DNA from: Citrobacter sp. Res13-Sevr-PEB04-36
GTDB lineage: Bacteria > Pseudomonadota > Gammaproteobacteria > Enterobacterales > Enterobacteriaceae
DNA: 64,000 nt
Direction of reading: 5' to 3'
NCBI RefSeq assembly: GCF_015672735.1
Contig: NZ_JADABY010000015.1
Coordinates: 61,195-125,194, forward strand
Under the pieces are notes generated by a model. It did no database searches, had not been told where the DNA came from, and saw only the letters and a list, made by a program, of their open reading frames with translations. The position numbers were made by a program, and so were the translations under genes. This document shows, one piece after another, positions 40,388-48,396 of this stretch (positions are counted from its first letter, which is position 1; each line of letters starts with the position of its first letter).

Positions 40388-40984
40388 CTATTTGAGACTT
40401 TCATTCAGATATCTCATATTGGATAGTCTGAGAAGTTGTACATAAGATTTCTTTGTCAAACCAAGTTTTCTAATTGCCGAGCAAACATGGTTTTTAACTG
40501 TATTTGTTTTTCTTAGGTGAGTAATGTTGCTTGTTGATTTTATGTGCGCGAAAAATAACTTCTGTTCGCTGTATGTCAGGACACTGCGTTCGGTTAACTC
40601 ATTTGATGAAGGTGTTTGAGGGAACAGAAAATTCCCCATTTTTGTTATTATGTTCTCAACGGAGTCTTTTTGCAGGATGACGCATCCTATTCTTATTTTA
40701 AATAGAAATTGATAATCAATTCCTGCAGCACCGATTATAACGATCCTTTTACTGCCAACAATGTTTTTTAACCACAGCATAAAGTCGATGGAATTAGCAG
40801 CGGCACTGCCTGATTCTGGCATGCAGATGAAAAGCATGCTGGCCTCAGTGATTAAATGGCTACGCATAGCTTCTTGATAACCCATAGCCTGGCAACGCGT
40901 GTAACCGGGATGCTTGTTTGTGAGTGCATTATAAATGCCTTCGCGTTCGAATCGATTATCCGAAATTATCAGTGTGCGCACCAT
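40388..40984 (-). CDS. LuxR-type regulator with a degenerate receiver domain
   Basis: A 198-residue protein. The C-terminal LuxR-type helix-turn-helix runs from about residue 133 (LTYSEQKLFFAHIKSTSNITHLRKTNTVKNHV...) to about 185. The N-terminal half looks like a receiver fold (LIISDNRFEREGIYNAL...MLFICMPESG...RIVIIGAAG...GCVILQKDS), but the usual phosphoacceptor Asp is replaced in the ICMPES strand, as in RcsA/FimW/BglJ-like proteins that act without phosphorylation. AAGGAG is five bases before the ATG. A perfect palindrome lies about 81 bases upstream and may be its operator. Confidence 0.8.
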   Translation of the reverse strand: MVRTLIISDNRFEREGIYNALTNKHPGYTRCQAMGYQEAMRSHLITEASMLFICMPESGSAAANSIDFMLWLKNIVGSKRIVIIGAAGIDYQFLFKIRIGCVILQKDSVENIITKMGNFLFPQTPSSNELTERSVLTYSEQKLFFAHIKSTSNITHLRKTNTVKNHVCSAIRKLGLTKKSYVQLLRLSNMRYLNESLK

Positions 40985-41064
40985 GTTGCTCCTTTATTAG
41001 GTACATGTTCCAGTCCTTGTAGAAATAGTATTTTATATTGCGATGCTTTTTCTGGAATCATACG

Positions 41065-41087
41065 ATAATAGACAAGTTGTCTATTAT
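41065..41087. promoter_or_regulatory. Perfect 23-base palindrome upstream of the LuxR-type gene
   Basis: Arms of 11 bases, ATAATAGACAA and TTGTCTATTAT, face each other across a single G. It is 81 bases upstream of the LuxR-type regulator start and is followed by a T tract. The minimal loop and A+T-rich arms suit a protein-binding operator better than a terminator. Confidence 0.55.
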
Positions 41088-41242
41088 TGGATTTTTTTTG
41101 GAAAACCACACAGTGAGCGAGGTGTAAACTTCAACAAGTTCGAGGTTAAGGGGGGGCTGTTACAGCGAGAGCATGCAAGCCTTTAGATTTTGTATCTGTC
41201 AGCGGGTAAGGGGGCGTTCAGGACGTTAGGTGTTCATGAGGT

Positions 41243-41274
41243 CGCCATCCGGCTCATACTGCAGCCAGATGGCG
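41243..41274 (-). repeat. REP-like hairpin downstream of ydfZ
   Basis: The arms CGCCATCCGGCT and AGCCAGATGGCG are separated by eight bases. On the minus strand it contains AGCCGGATGGCGAC, the head of the enteric REP consensus. It lies just after the ydfZ stop and probably protects or ends that transcript. Confidence 0.6.
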
Positions 41275-41299
41275 AATTATATGCTGGTACTCACACCAA

Positions 41300-41503
41300 T
41301 CAGTTCATACCCAGACGAATCAATTCGAGAGGGGCGTATTTGCCTTCACAACCCTCGATTTCCACTGTTTTCCCGCGGCGGATTTGCTCTGCTGTCAGGC
41401 CATCGGAATCAATAGCCTTGATGCGGCCAGTAATACCAGTGTCACTGATCATGACGCGGCTGCCAGTGGTGATTGCGTTACGGTTACGATCGTATGTTTT
41501 CAT
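41300..41503 (-). CDS. ydfZ: Anaerobically induced selenium-associated protein YdfZ
   Basis: A 67-residue protein almost identical to E. coli YdfZ across [19 protein letters not shown] and [31 protein letters not shown]. The E. coli protein was reported to bind selenium, and the gene is a standard FNR-activated reporter. The single Cys in EGCEG is conserved. The ATG at 41503 has GGAGAGGAG upstream. An FNR-type box lies about 110 bases before the start. Confidence 0.92.
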   Translation of the reverse strand: MKTYDRNRNAITTGSRVMISDTGITGRIKAIDSDGLTAEQIRRGKTVEIEGCEGKYAPLELIRLGMN

Positions 41504-41605
41504 GGTGGTTTCTCCTCTCCAACTTACCGTCAAAGCCCGCGGGCTTTTAGTCCCACGTAACGGGCGCAATATAAATACGCTTCTCGTTCAAGAAATTTTT
41601 TGTTT

Positions 41606-41619
41606 TCGATCAAAATCAC
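41606..41619 (-). promoter_or_regulatory. FNR-type site upstream of ydfZ
   Basis: On the minus strand it reads GTGATTTTGATCGA, which fits TTGAT-N4-ATCAA with two mismatches. A -10-like TATATT or TATTTA lies at 41568-41578, placing the site about 40-50 bases upstream of transcription start. ydfZ is FNR-activated in E. coli. Confidence 0.6.
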
Positions 41620-41694
41620 AGCTTTTTTTTGGCGGTTCTGAAAAGGGGGAAGAAAGGACGCATAGGCTCACCCCGGAACGAGGTGAGGGAGTGA

Positions 41695-42381
41695 TTAATC
41701 TTCGCTAAACCAGTCGCTATTTTCCTGACGAATCAGCTGAACAGATTCGCCGATTTCCTGCAGATGCAGCATCATCGCGCGCTCAACGGCATCGCTGTCA
41801 TGCTTCTCCAGCGCGGCAAAAATGTCGTGATGCTGACGCAGGAGCATTTCCGGCGGGGAGACGTGATCGAGGCTCATATAGCGAACGCGGTCAATGGTCG
41901 CCTTAATATTCTCAACGGTGTCCCAGGCGAGTTGGCACTCGGCTATTAACGCCAGCTTCTGGTGAAATTCATCGTCAAGCTGAAAAAAGTCGTTGATCTG
42001 TTTACGCTCAATGGCGATGCGTTGCTGATGCAGATTCTGTTCAAGCTGATAACACTGGTTGTCAGTGATCATCGACGCGGCGCGACGAGCGACGGCGCAT
42101 TCAATGGCCTGGCGAACAAAGCAACCATTTTGCACCTGCGACAGCGAAATCTTGTTCACGTAACTGCCACGCTGAGGACGGATCTGAATCAGGCCGTTCT
42201 CAGCCAGTTTGATGAATGCTTCGCGTACCGGTTGGCGTGAAACATCAAAGCGTACGGAAACCTCTTTCTCCGAAAGTGGTGTACCGGGCGCAATCAGGCA
42301 CTGCACGATGTCGCGACGAAGAATACGATAAATTTGCTGATTTACCGGCTGGGTAGGGTTGAGCTGCGTTTCTACGGTCAT
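41695..42381 (-). CDS. rspR: GntR-family regulator RspR (YdfH)
   Basis: A 228-residue FadR-subfamily GntR repressor. The N-terminal winged helix is visible ([52 protein letters not shown]), then an all-alpha FCD ligand domain with metal-binding Asp/His positions ([28 protein letters not shown]). In E. coli it controls rspAB. Here the target operon is about 13 kb away because the fimbrial block lies between. Separated from ydfG by a small hairpin. Confidence 0.93.
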   Translation of the reverse strand: MTVETQLNPTQPVNQQIYRILRRDIVQCLIAPGTPLSEKEVSVRFDVSRQPVREAFIKLAENGLIQIRPQRGSYVNKISLSQVQNGCFVRQAIECAVARRAASMITDNQCYQLEQNLHQQRIAIERKQINDFFQLDDEFHQKLALIAECQLAWDTVENIKATIDRVRYMSLDHVSPPEMLLRQHHDIFAALEKHDSDAVERAMMLHLQEIGESVQLIRQENSDWFSED

Positions 42382-42440
42382 TCATTCTTACTTTTTAGAG
42401 AGTTAACCCGAATACTTTATCACTTATTCGGTGGTATCTA

Positions 42441-42461
42441 TACCCGGCACAAGGCCGGGTA
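42441..42461 (-). other. Hairpin between ydfG and rspR
   Basis: The stem TACCCGGC / GCCGGGTA has a five-base loop and starts a few bases after the ydfG stop. No T tract follows on the minus strand, so it may attenuate rather than end ydfG transcription. Confidence 0.45.
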
Positions 42462-42467
42462 TAAAAA

Positions 42468-43214
42468 TTAACCCCGGTGAACGCTTAAGCCTGCAAAAGA
42501 CTGTGCAACAGGCATCATTTCAAGGGTGTTAATGTTGACATGCGCAGGTAATGACGCCACCCACCACACGGCTTCAGTGACATCTTCCGGCGTCAGCGCG
42601 GTGGTGTTTTCGTAGGCTTTGACGGCTTTATCATCGTCGCCTTTGAAACGCACGTTAGAGAACTCCGTACCGCCAACCAGGCCCGGTTCAATATCGGTCA
42701 CGCGCACGGCTGTGCCGTGCAGGTCGGTACGTAAGTTCAGGCTAAACTGGCGAACAAACGCTTTTGTTGCGCCATACACGTTACCTCCGGCATAGGGCCA
42801 GCTACCGGCGGTTGAACCGATATTGATAATATGACCACGATTACGTTCGACCATGCCCGGCAGGACGGCACGGGTCATATAAATCAACCCTTTGTTGTTG
42901 GTGTCGATCATGGTTTCCCAGTCGTCAACGTTAGCTTTATGGGCCGGTTCAAGACCCAGCGCCAGACCGGCGTTGTTGACCAGAATATCTATGTTGCGCC
43001 ATTCGGCAGGTAGGGCGGCCAGCATCTCTTCAATTGCGGCACGGTTACGTACGTCAAGTTGTGCGGTATACAGGTTATCGCCCAGCTCGTCTTTCAGCTC
43101 TTGCAGACGCTCATGGCGGCGCCCGGTGGCAATAACTTTATGCCCATTCTCAATAAAACGACGCGTAATGCACTCACCAAAACCTGCGGTTGCTCCGGTT
43201 ACTAAAACGATCAT
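42468..43214 (-). CDS. ydfG: NADP-dependent 3-hydroxy acid dehydrogenase YdfG
   Basis: A 248-residue short-chain dehydrogenase that oxidises L-allo-threonine, serine and 3-hydroxypropionate-type substrates and reduces malonic semialdehyde (RutE/pyrimidine route). Motifs: TGATAGFGECI, NNAGLALG, catalytic Ser in INIGSTAGSWPY and YGATKAFVRQ. The start at 43214 (MIVLVTG) gives the E. coli length; the upstream extension MRNSE has no support. Divergent from dcp. Confidence 0.94.
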   Translation of the reverse strand: MIVLVTGATAGFGECITRRFIENGHKVIATGRRHERLQELKDELGDNLYTAQLDVRNRAAIEEMLAALPAEWRNIDILVNNAGLALGLEPAHKANVDDWETMIDTNNKGLIYMTRAVLPGMVERNRGHIINIGSTAGSWPYAGGNVYGATKAFVRQFSLNLRTDLHGTAVRVTDIEPGLVGGTEFSNVRFKGDDDKAVKAYENTTALTPEDVTEAVWWVASLPAHVNINTLEMMPVAQSFAGLSVHRG

Positions 43215-43285
43215 CTCACTGTTCCTCAACGCTTTTTATGTGCTATTACCATACCACGTCAATAAATCGTTTTCAGGAGTGAAAG

Positions 43286-45331
43286 ATGTCGTTAACGAAT
43301 CCTTTTTTACGTCAAAGCACTTTGCCTTATCAGGCTCCGCCATTTGATCGCATAGACGTGCATCATTACCGTCCCGCGTTTGACGAAGGTGTTCGGCAAA
43401 AGCGTGCCGAAATCGACGCCATTGTGCAAAATTCACAGCCCGCAAATTTTGCTAATACGCTGCTGGCACTTGAGCAGAGTGGGGCACTGTTAACGCGCGT
43501 CACCAGCATATTCTTTGCCATGACGGCAGCGCATACCAACGATGAATTACAGCGCCTTGATGAAGAGTTTTCTGCTGAGCTGGCGGCGCTGGCGAATGAT
43601 ATTTATCTTAACGCGGCACTTTTTGCGCGCGTAGAGGCCGTCTGGCAACAGCGTGCCGCGTTGGGGCTGGATGCAGAGTCCTTACGGTTGCTGGAGGTCG
43701 TCTATCAGCGTTTTGTGCTGGCCGGCGCCGACTTGAATGAAGAAGATAAAGCGCGCCTCAAATTGCTGAACACCGAATCAGCCACCCTGACAAGCCAGTT
43801 CAACCAGCGACTGCTGGCGGCGAGTAAATCAGGAGCCCTGGTGGTGGATGATGTCCGCCAACTGGACGGATTAAGTCCGGAAGAGATCGCCATGGCGGCC
43901 GTTGCAGCCGGGGACAAAGGACTTCAGGATCGTTGGGTTATCCCGCTGTTGAACACCACGCAGCAGCCTGCGCTTGCTGCGTTACATGACCGGCAGACTC
44001 GCGAGAAACTGTTTACCCGCGCATGGACCCGGACTGAAAATAACGATGCCAACGATACGCGAGCGATCATTCAACGGCTGGTGGAAATCCGAATGCAGCA
44101 GGCGAAGCTACTCGGTTTTTCTCATTATGCGGAGTGGAAAATTGCCGACCAAATGGCAAAAACTCCGCAGGCGGCGCTCACTTTTATGCGCGCTATCGTT
44201 CCGGCTGCGCGTCAGAGAGTCCATGATGAACTGGCTGAAATCCAAAAAGCTATTGATAAAGAACAGGGGGATTTTAGCGCGCAGGCCTGGGACTGGGCCT
44301 ATTATGCCGAACAGGTTCGCCGTGAAAAATATGCTCTTGATGAGGCACAGCTTAAACCCTATTTTGCGTTAGATACGGTACTGAACGACGGTGTGTTCTG
44401 GACGGCAAACCAGCTCTATGGCATTACATTTATCGAACGTTTCGACATCCCGGTTTACCACCCGGATGTGCGGGTATGGGAAATTTTTGACCACGACGGT
44501 ACGGGTCTGGCGTTGTTCTACGGTGATTTCTTTGCCCGGGAATCAAAGAGCGGTGGCGCATGGATGGGGAATTTTGTTGAGCAATCGATGCTTAACGAAA
44601 CCAGGCCGGTTATTTACAACGTCTGTAACTACCAAAAACCTGCCCAGGGAAAGCCCGCCTTGCTGCTGTGGGATGACGTCATTACGCTGTTCCATGAGTT
44701 TGGACACACCTTACACGGCCTGTTTGCCAACCAACGTTATGCGACGCTTTCGGGGACGAATACTCCGCGTGATTTCGTTGAATTTCCTTCACAAATTAAT
44801 GAACACTGGGCGAGTCATCCACAGGTCTTTGCCCGCTACGCTCGCCATGTTGAAACCGGGGAAAGAATGCCTCAATCGCTGCAGGATAAGATGCAGCGGG
44901 CCAGTTTGTTTAACAAGGGCTACGATATGACCGAGTTGCTTAGTGCCGCATTACTGGATATGCACTGGCACACGTTGGAAAACGGCGAGAGGACATTGTC
45001 AGTAGCAGAATTTGAGCAGTGTGCGCTGACTGCGGAAGGGCTGAATATTTCTGCTGTGCCGCCGCGCTATCGCAGCAGTTATTTTGCTCATATCTTTGGC
45101 GGCGGCTATGCGGCAGGTTATTACGCTTATCTGTGGACGCAAATGCTGGCAGACGATGGCTATCAGTGGTTTGTCGAACACGGCGGGTTAACCCGTGAGA
45201 ACGGCCAGTATTTTCGTGAGACAATCCTCTCACGCGGTAATAGTGCAGATTTGCATGGTCTGTATCCCGCATGGCGTGGGCGTGAACCAGAAATTAATGC
45301 AATGCTGCGTAACCGGGGATTAGAACAGTAA
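43286..45331 (+). CDS. dcp: Peptidyl-dipeptidase Dcp (M3 family)
   Basis: A 681-residue zinc metallopeptidase that removes C-terminal dipeptides from peptides; inhibited by captopril in E. coli. The zinc motif HEFGHTLHGLF is near residues 469-479, with the third ligand Glu in the following EFPSQINEHWA block. The remainder (SSYFAHIFGGGYAAGYYAYLWTQMLADD) is the conserved substrate-binding part. Length and sequence match E. coli Dcp. An AGGAG precedes the ATG. Monocistronic, with a hairpin after it. Confidence 0.95.
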   Translation: MSLTNPFLRQSTLPYQAPPFDRIDVHHYRPAFDEGVRQKRAEIDAIVQNSQPANFANTLLALEQSGALLTRVTSIFFAMTAAHTNDELQRLDEEFSAELAALANDIYLNAALFARVEAVWQQRAALGLDAESLRLLEVVYQRFVLAGADLNEEDKARLKLLNTESATLTSQFNQRLLAASKSGALVVDDVRQLDGLSPEEIAMAAVAAGDKGLQDRWVIPLLNTTQQPALAALHDRQTREKLFTRAWTRTENNDANDTRAIIQRLVEIRMQQAKLLGFSHYAEWKIADQMAKTPQAALTFMRAIVPAARQRVHDELAEIQKAIDKEQGDFSAQAWDWAYYAEQVRREKYALDEAQLKPYFALDTVLNDGVFWTANQLYGITFIERFDIPVYHPDVRVWEIFDHDGTGLALFYGDFFARESKSGGAWMGNFVEQSMLNETRPVIYNVCNYQKPAQGKPALLLWDDVITLFHEFGHTLHGLFANQRYATLSGTNTPRDFVEFPSQINEHWASHPQVFARYARHVETGERMPQSLQDKMQRASLFNKGYDMTELLSAALLDMHWHTLENGERTLSVAEFEQCALTAEGLNISAVPPRYRSSYFAHIFGGGYAAGYYAYLWTQMLADDGYQWFVEHGGLTRENGQYFRETILSRGNSADLHGLYPAWRGREPEINAMLRNRGLEQ

Positions 45332-45338
45332 CCGAGAT

Positions 45339-45368
45339 AATACGGTCAGCTTACTATCTGACCGTATT
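45339..45368 (+). terminator. Hairpin after dcp
   Basis: The stem AATACGGTCAG / CTGACCGTATT with an eight-base loop is placed seven bases after the dcp stop. The T tract is short, so it is a probable but weak intrinsic terminator. Confidence 0.5.
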
Positions 45369-45482
45369 GCCGGTGGCCGAGACTGTGGCATATTAATTAC
45401 TATTAATAAATTTACATAAGTTTTCTTTATAGCCGCTAAACTATTGTACATCGGCAATACTCACACAGGGAAAGGATTCGTG

Positions 45483-46403
45483 ATGATGAGAAGAACAGCG
45501 GAAATAGATTCAATCTTGATTGAATTGAATAACTCGATTGACGCTCACTATAAATGGTTAGTCAAAATGTTTCACTGCGTGGTGTCATCTGACGTCTCTC
45601 AGGCGGATATTTCGGGCAAGCATTCTCATTGTGCCTGTCAATTCGGACAGTGGCTTAACCAGCGCCTGGTACCGGATGACGAAGATTATAGCTATTTGAG
45701 TAAGATAAATGCGGCCCATGAAAAAATGCATTTATTTGGTAAGGAGTTGCTATTGGCAATAGTGGGAGAGCGCAGCCAGTCATGGCAATTCGACAGCTTT
45801 CAGGATGCGCTACTGGCCTTTACGTCGGCGGTAATGGACTACAAAATATATTTACTGACTATTCGCAGTAATATCGATGCCTTAACCGGCCTGCCAGGCA
45901 GAAGAATGTTGGATGAATCGTTCGATCAGCAGTTACTTGACGCTGAACCGCTTAATTTATATTTATTATTGTTAGATATCGATCGGTTTAAACACGTCAA
46001 TGACACCTACGGTCATCTGGTTGGTGATGTGGTACTACGCAGTCTGGCATCGAATTTATTGTCATGGACACGTTACGATGAGGTCGCGTATCGCTACGGT
46101 GGCGAAGAGTTCATTATTCTGCTCAAAACAAAAACAGACGAGCAGGCATGTCTCGCCGGGTTGCGCCTGTGTCATCTTATTGAGCAAAAAAAGATCCCTT
46201 ACCCGCAGGGGGAGTTAGGCATTACGGTAACGGCTGGTCTCACCAGGGTACATCAGGGGGAAACACTGGATACGGCGCTCGGGCGTGCTGACAGAGCTAT
46301 GTATGCAGGGAAACAGACCGGCAGAAACCGCTGTATGTTTATGGATAAACACGAGCAGGTCACGCGGGTTGGCGCCAACGATCGAATAACGACACAGGTG
46401 TGA
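45483..46403 (+). CDS. dgcZ: Zinc-sensing diguanylate cyclase DgcZ (YdeH)
   Basis: A 306-residue enzyme that makes cyclic-di-GMP and promotes poly-GlcNAc biofilm. The N-terminal CZB domain carries the zinc-ligand pattern (DAHYKWLVKMFH, HCACQFGQW, NAAHEKMHLFG). The GGDEF domain starts at about residue 135 (LTGLPGRRMLDESF), with active-site YGGEEF near residue 205. The ATG at 45483 has AAGGA six bases upstream and aligns with the E. coli start; the frame open from 45444 is longer than the family. C-terminal tail after NRCMFMD is longer than in E. coli. Confidence 0.92.
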   Translation: MMRRTAEIDSILIELNNSIDAHYKWLVKMFHCVVSSDVSQADISGKHSHCACQFGQWLNQRLVPDDEDYSYLSKINAAHEKMHLFGKELLLAIVGERSQSWQFDSFQDALLAFTSAVMDYKIYLLTIRSNIDALTGLPGRRMLDESFDQQLLDAEPLNLYLLLLDIDRFKHVNDTYGHLVGDVVLRSLASNLLSWTRYDEVAYRYGGEEFIILLKTKTDEQACLAGLRLCHLIEQKKIPYPQGELGITVTAGLTRVHQGETLDTALGRADRAMYAGKQTGRNRCMFMDKHEQVTRVGANDRITTQV

Positions 46404-46475
46404 ACGTGAGTTTTGTTGATGTGATTCCATTTCGTTTAACGTTCATTGGGGTTGCGGATGATATGTTGGCTCACT

Positions 46476-46574
46476 ATCCGTTATCTGTGCAGGGAATTGC
46501 CTGATAGCGTATAAAGCAAAACACAAATCTATCCATGCAAGCATTTACCGCTGGTCTATCCGGCGGTTTTTTTT
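46476..46574 (+). ncRNA. mgrR: MgrR-like small RNA
   Basis: Placed between dgcZ and mgtS, as in E. coli. About 100 bases long: a small hairpin (CAGG-GAATT-GCCTG, about 46490-46505), an A-rich single-stranded stretch, then an Hfq-type terminator CCGCTGG-TCTAT-CCGGCGG with eight T residues (46548-46574). A weak -10 (TATGTT, 46462-46467) and GTTTA at 46434-46438 suggest a PhoP-driven promoter, but the second half of the box is poor. E. coli MgrR represses eptB and ygdQ. The 5' end is estimated. Confidence 0.65.
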
Positions 46575-46621
46575 GCCTGTCGTTCAGGCCTTCTTTGTGT
46601 TTGGACGCTGTGGGAACATGC

Positions 46622-46660
46622 AAAAAAATGGCCCCTTGCGCAGTGATGCAGCAAGGGGCC
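46622..46660 (-). terminator. Intrinsic terminator of mgtS
   Basis: The 10-base-pair G+C-rich stem GGCCCCTTGC / GCAAGGGGCC is followed on the minus strand by A and seven T residues. It ends the mgtS transcript 28 bases after the stop. Confidence 0.9.
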
Positions 46661-46687
46661 GGTTCGGTTCAGGACTATCGTCGTTCA

Positions 46688-46783
46688 TCAATCATCCCAT
46701 CTGTGGCTAAAATAGGCGGCCAGAAAGCCAGAAAATAAAATTACTCCCAGAACGGCCATAAAAACGTTCATATTACCCAGCAT
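46688..46783 (-). CDS. mgtS: Small membrane protein MgtS
   Basis: A 31-residue protein nearly identical to E. coli MgtS (YneM): MLGNMNVFMAVLGVILFSGF then LAAYFSHRWDD, a single membrane helix with a charged tail. In E. coli it is made under low magnesium through PhoPQ, protects the MgtA magnesium transporter from FtsH and acts on PitA. AAGGAG lies eight bases before the ATG. It has its own PhoP-type promoter and a strong terminator. Confidence 0.95.
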   Translation of the reverse strand: MLGNMNVFMAVLGVILFSGFLAAYFSHRWDD

Positions 46784-46862
46784 TATCTATGCTCCTTTAT
46801 TTGTGAGTTTCCTCTCTTACCTTAATTTCACCTCGTTAAGAACTATAGTAGCAATTTAACCT

Positions 46863-46879
46863 TAAACAAAGGTTGAACC
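46863..46879 (-). promoter_or_regulatory. PhoP box of mgtS
   Basis: On the minus strand it reads GGTTCAACCTTTGTTTA, one mismatch from (T/G)GTTTA-N5-(T/G)GTTTA. Twelve bases downstream is a -10-like TACTAT, the normal PhoP promoter spacing. About 80 bases before the mgtS ATG. Confidence 0.7.
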
Positions 46880-46970
46880 AGGCAATTATTTCGTCTGAAA
46901 GGTAAAGTTATAGCGTTTTTTGGCAACAGGAAATAAATAAGGATGTCAAAATATGCTGACGACATTACTA

Positions 46971-47004
46971 AGAAAAGCGACAGAACTGTTTATGCTCTGT
47001 CGCC
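46971..47004 (-). terminator. Intrinsic terminator of ydeE
   Basis: The stem GCGACAGA / TCTGTCGC with an 11-base loop is followed on the minus strand by TTTTCTTAG, beginning eight bases after the ydeE stop. Confidence 0.8.
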
Positions 47005-47011
47005 AGAATAA

Positions 47012-48199
47012 CTAGCAGACGGCGGGCTGGGTCCACGGTTTAGCCCGCATGCCTTTTAGCATCAGTGCCCAAGCCAGAATGATGGCAATCATCAGTACCA
47101 CAAACAGCGACCAGGAAGGCAGGGTTGTCAGAATAATGCCGCTGACTAGCGGGTTAAACGCTGCACCGAGCCAACCCAGAGATTGGGCGGAGAAATAGCT
47201 CGCTTTCATCCCCGCAGGGGCAATATTGTCGATAAGCATATATTCGCCCGGTGCGTAAATGATTTCGCCAACAGTAAAAAACGCCGCGGAAATACCCCAC
47301 ATCAGCAGGCTGTTTCCGGAAAAAATAAAACCCACCAAACCCAGTACAAAGAATAGCGTTCCGCCAGCCATTAACGGACGAATGTTGGTGCTGGAAAGGC
47401 GTCGTCCGATGGCATATTGCAATGTAACCACCATCGCCGCGTTGACGGGCAGGACTACAGCCACTACTTTTTCTGCGAAATCACCGTCAGCAACCACCAT
47501 CACGTACTGAGAAATGCACGACGCAAATGCGCCGCCGACAAACGAGGCCAGAAACGCTGACAGGGTAAACCAGCATAATGCCTTATCACGCAGCAGTATC
47601 GAGGGCGACCAGACGGAGGCATTTAGCCCTTCAGATGGCGTTGCCGAACGCTTTACCCAGGTCTGGATAAACACCAGCGGGAAGGCTGAACAAAGCGCTG
47701 CCAGCCAGAACGGCAGATTGATACTTTGCATCACCAGCAGCGTGCCGAGCGGCGGACCCACGGTCCAGCCAATGTTCAATACCGTGTAGTTAAGCGAGAA
47801 AATTTTGGTCTTATTGGTGGCGGAGAGATTATCGGCAAACCAGGCCTTCAACACCGTGGCAAAGACAGAGTAGGCGCAGTTGATCAGGGCAAAAAGCAGC
47901 ACGACCACGATCACGTTATGCACCAGCGGAATTGCAATAAAGCCGGAGGCAAAACCGGTAATCGCCAGCAGCATATAGCGTTTTTTATCGAACTTATCGG
48001 CCAGAATACCGAAGCCCAGGCTGAAGATAACGCCAATGGTCAGGGCGACCGTCATGGCATAACCAATCAAATCGACGCTCAGGCCGTACTGACGGTTGAG
48101 ATAGATGGTCATGAACGGGAGCGTAGCACCCCGGCCGATCGTCAGTAATAGTGAGGAGGCGAGTAACGCGAAAGTGGATTTTCTCAGAGTGGTGTTCAT
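47012..48199 (-). CDS. ydeE: Major facilitator dipeptide exporter YdeE
   Basis: A 395-residue MFS protein with 12 helices, highly similar to E. coli YdeE, whose overexpression exports dipeptides. Family loop motif: GILADKFDKKRYMLLA. The start at 48199 (MNTTLRKST) gives the E. coli length and has AGGA just upstream; the frame extends to 48214. Divergent from eamA, another efflux gene. Confidence 0.92.
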   Translation of the reverse strand: MNTTLRKSTFALLASSLLLTIGRGATLPFMTIYLNRQYGLSVDLIGYAMTVALTIGVIFSLGFGILADKFDKKRYMLLAITGFASGFIAIPLVHNVIVVVLLFALINCAYSVFATVLKAWFADNLSATNKTKIFSLNYTVLNIGWTVGPPLGTLLVMQSINLPFWLAALCSAFPLVFIQTWVKRSATPSEGLNASVWSPSILLRDKALCWFTLSAFLASFVGGAFASCISQYVMVVADGDFAEKVVAVVLPVNAAMVVTLQYAIGRRLSSTNIRPLMAGGTLFFVLGLVGFIFSGNSLLMWGISAAFFTVGEIIYAPGEYMLIDNIAPAGMKASYFSAQSLGWLGAAFNPLVSGIILTTLPSWSLFVVLMIAIILAWALMLKGMRAKPWTQPAVC

Positions 48200-48396
48200 T
48201 TTCCTGCCCGACAATGCATGTTGTTATGTTTTTATTAAATTTCAGACAGAAATAGCATGGCAAAAGTGTGATGTATACTCAAAAAGTTGTCATAAAATGC
48301 CCAGTTAGCCCTACCTGAATTAATGATCTGTTTCCAGGCGATGATTTCCGTTACTTTAACTTGTTTACAAAAATTTAATAATTGCAGGGGCGGGGA

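Larger units (their letters stand above)
40985..41299. promoter_or_regulatory. Region between fimbrial regulators and ydfZ
   Basis: A 315-base gap. It carries a perfect 23-base palindrome (41065-41087) and a REP-like hairpin (41243-41274). The rest, including a G-run near 41150, shows no gene that I can support. It marks the right edge of the accessory fimbrial block. Confidence 0.5.

Noticed and set aside
41065..41098. Palindrome plus T tract as an intrinsic terminator
   Set aside because: The arms are A+T-rich with a one-base centre and there is no gene ending upstream on the plus strand, so an operator is more likely.
46535..46738. 67-codon plus-strand ORF between dgcZ and ydeE
   Set aside because: It runs through the mgrR terminator, the mgtS terminator and the end of mgtS; those features explain the sequence.
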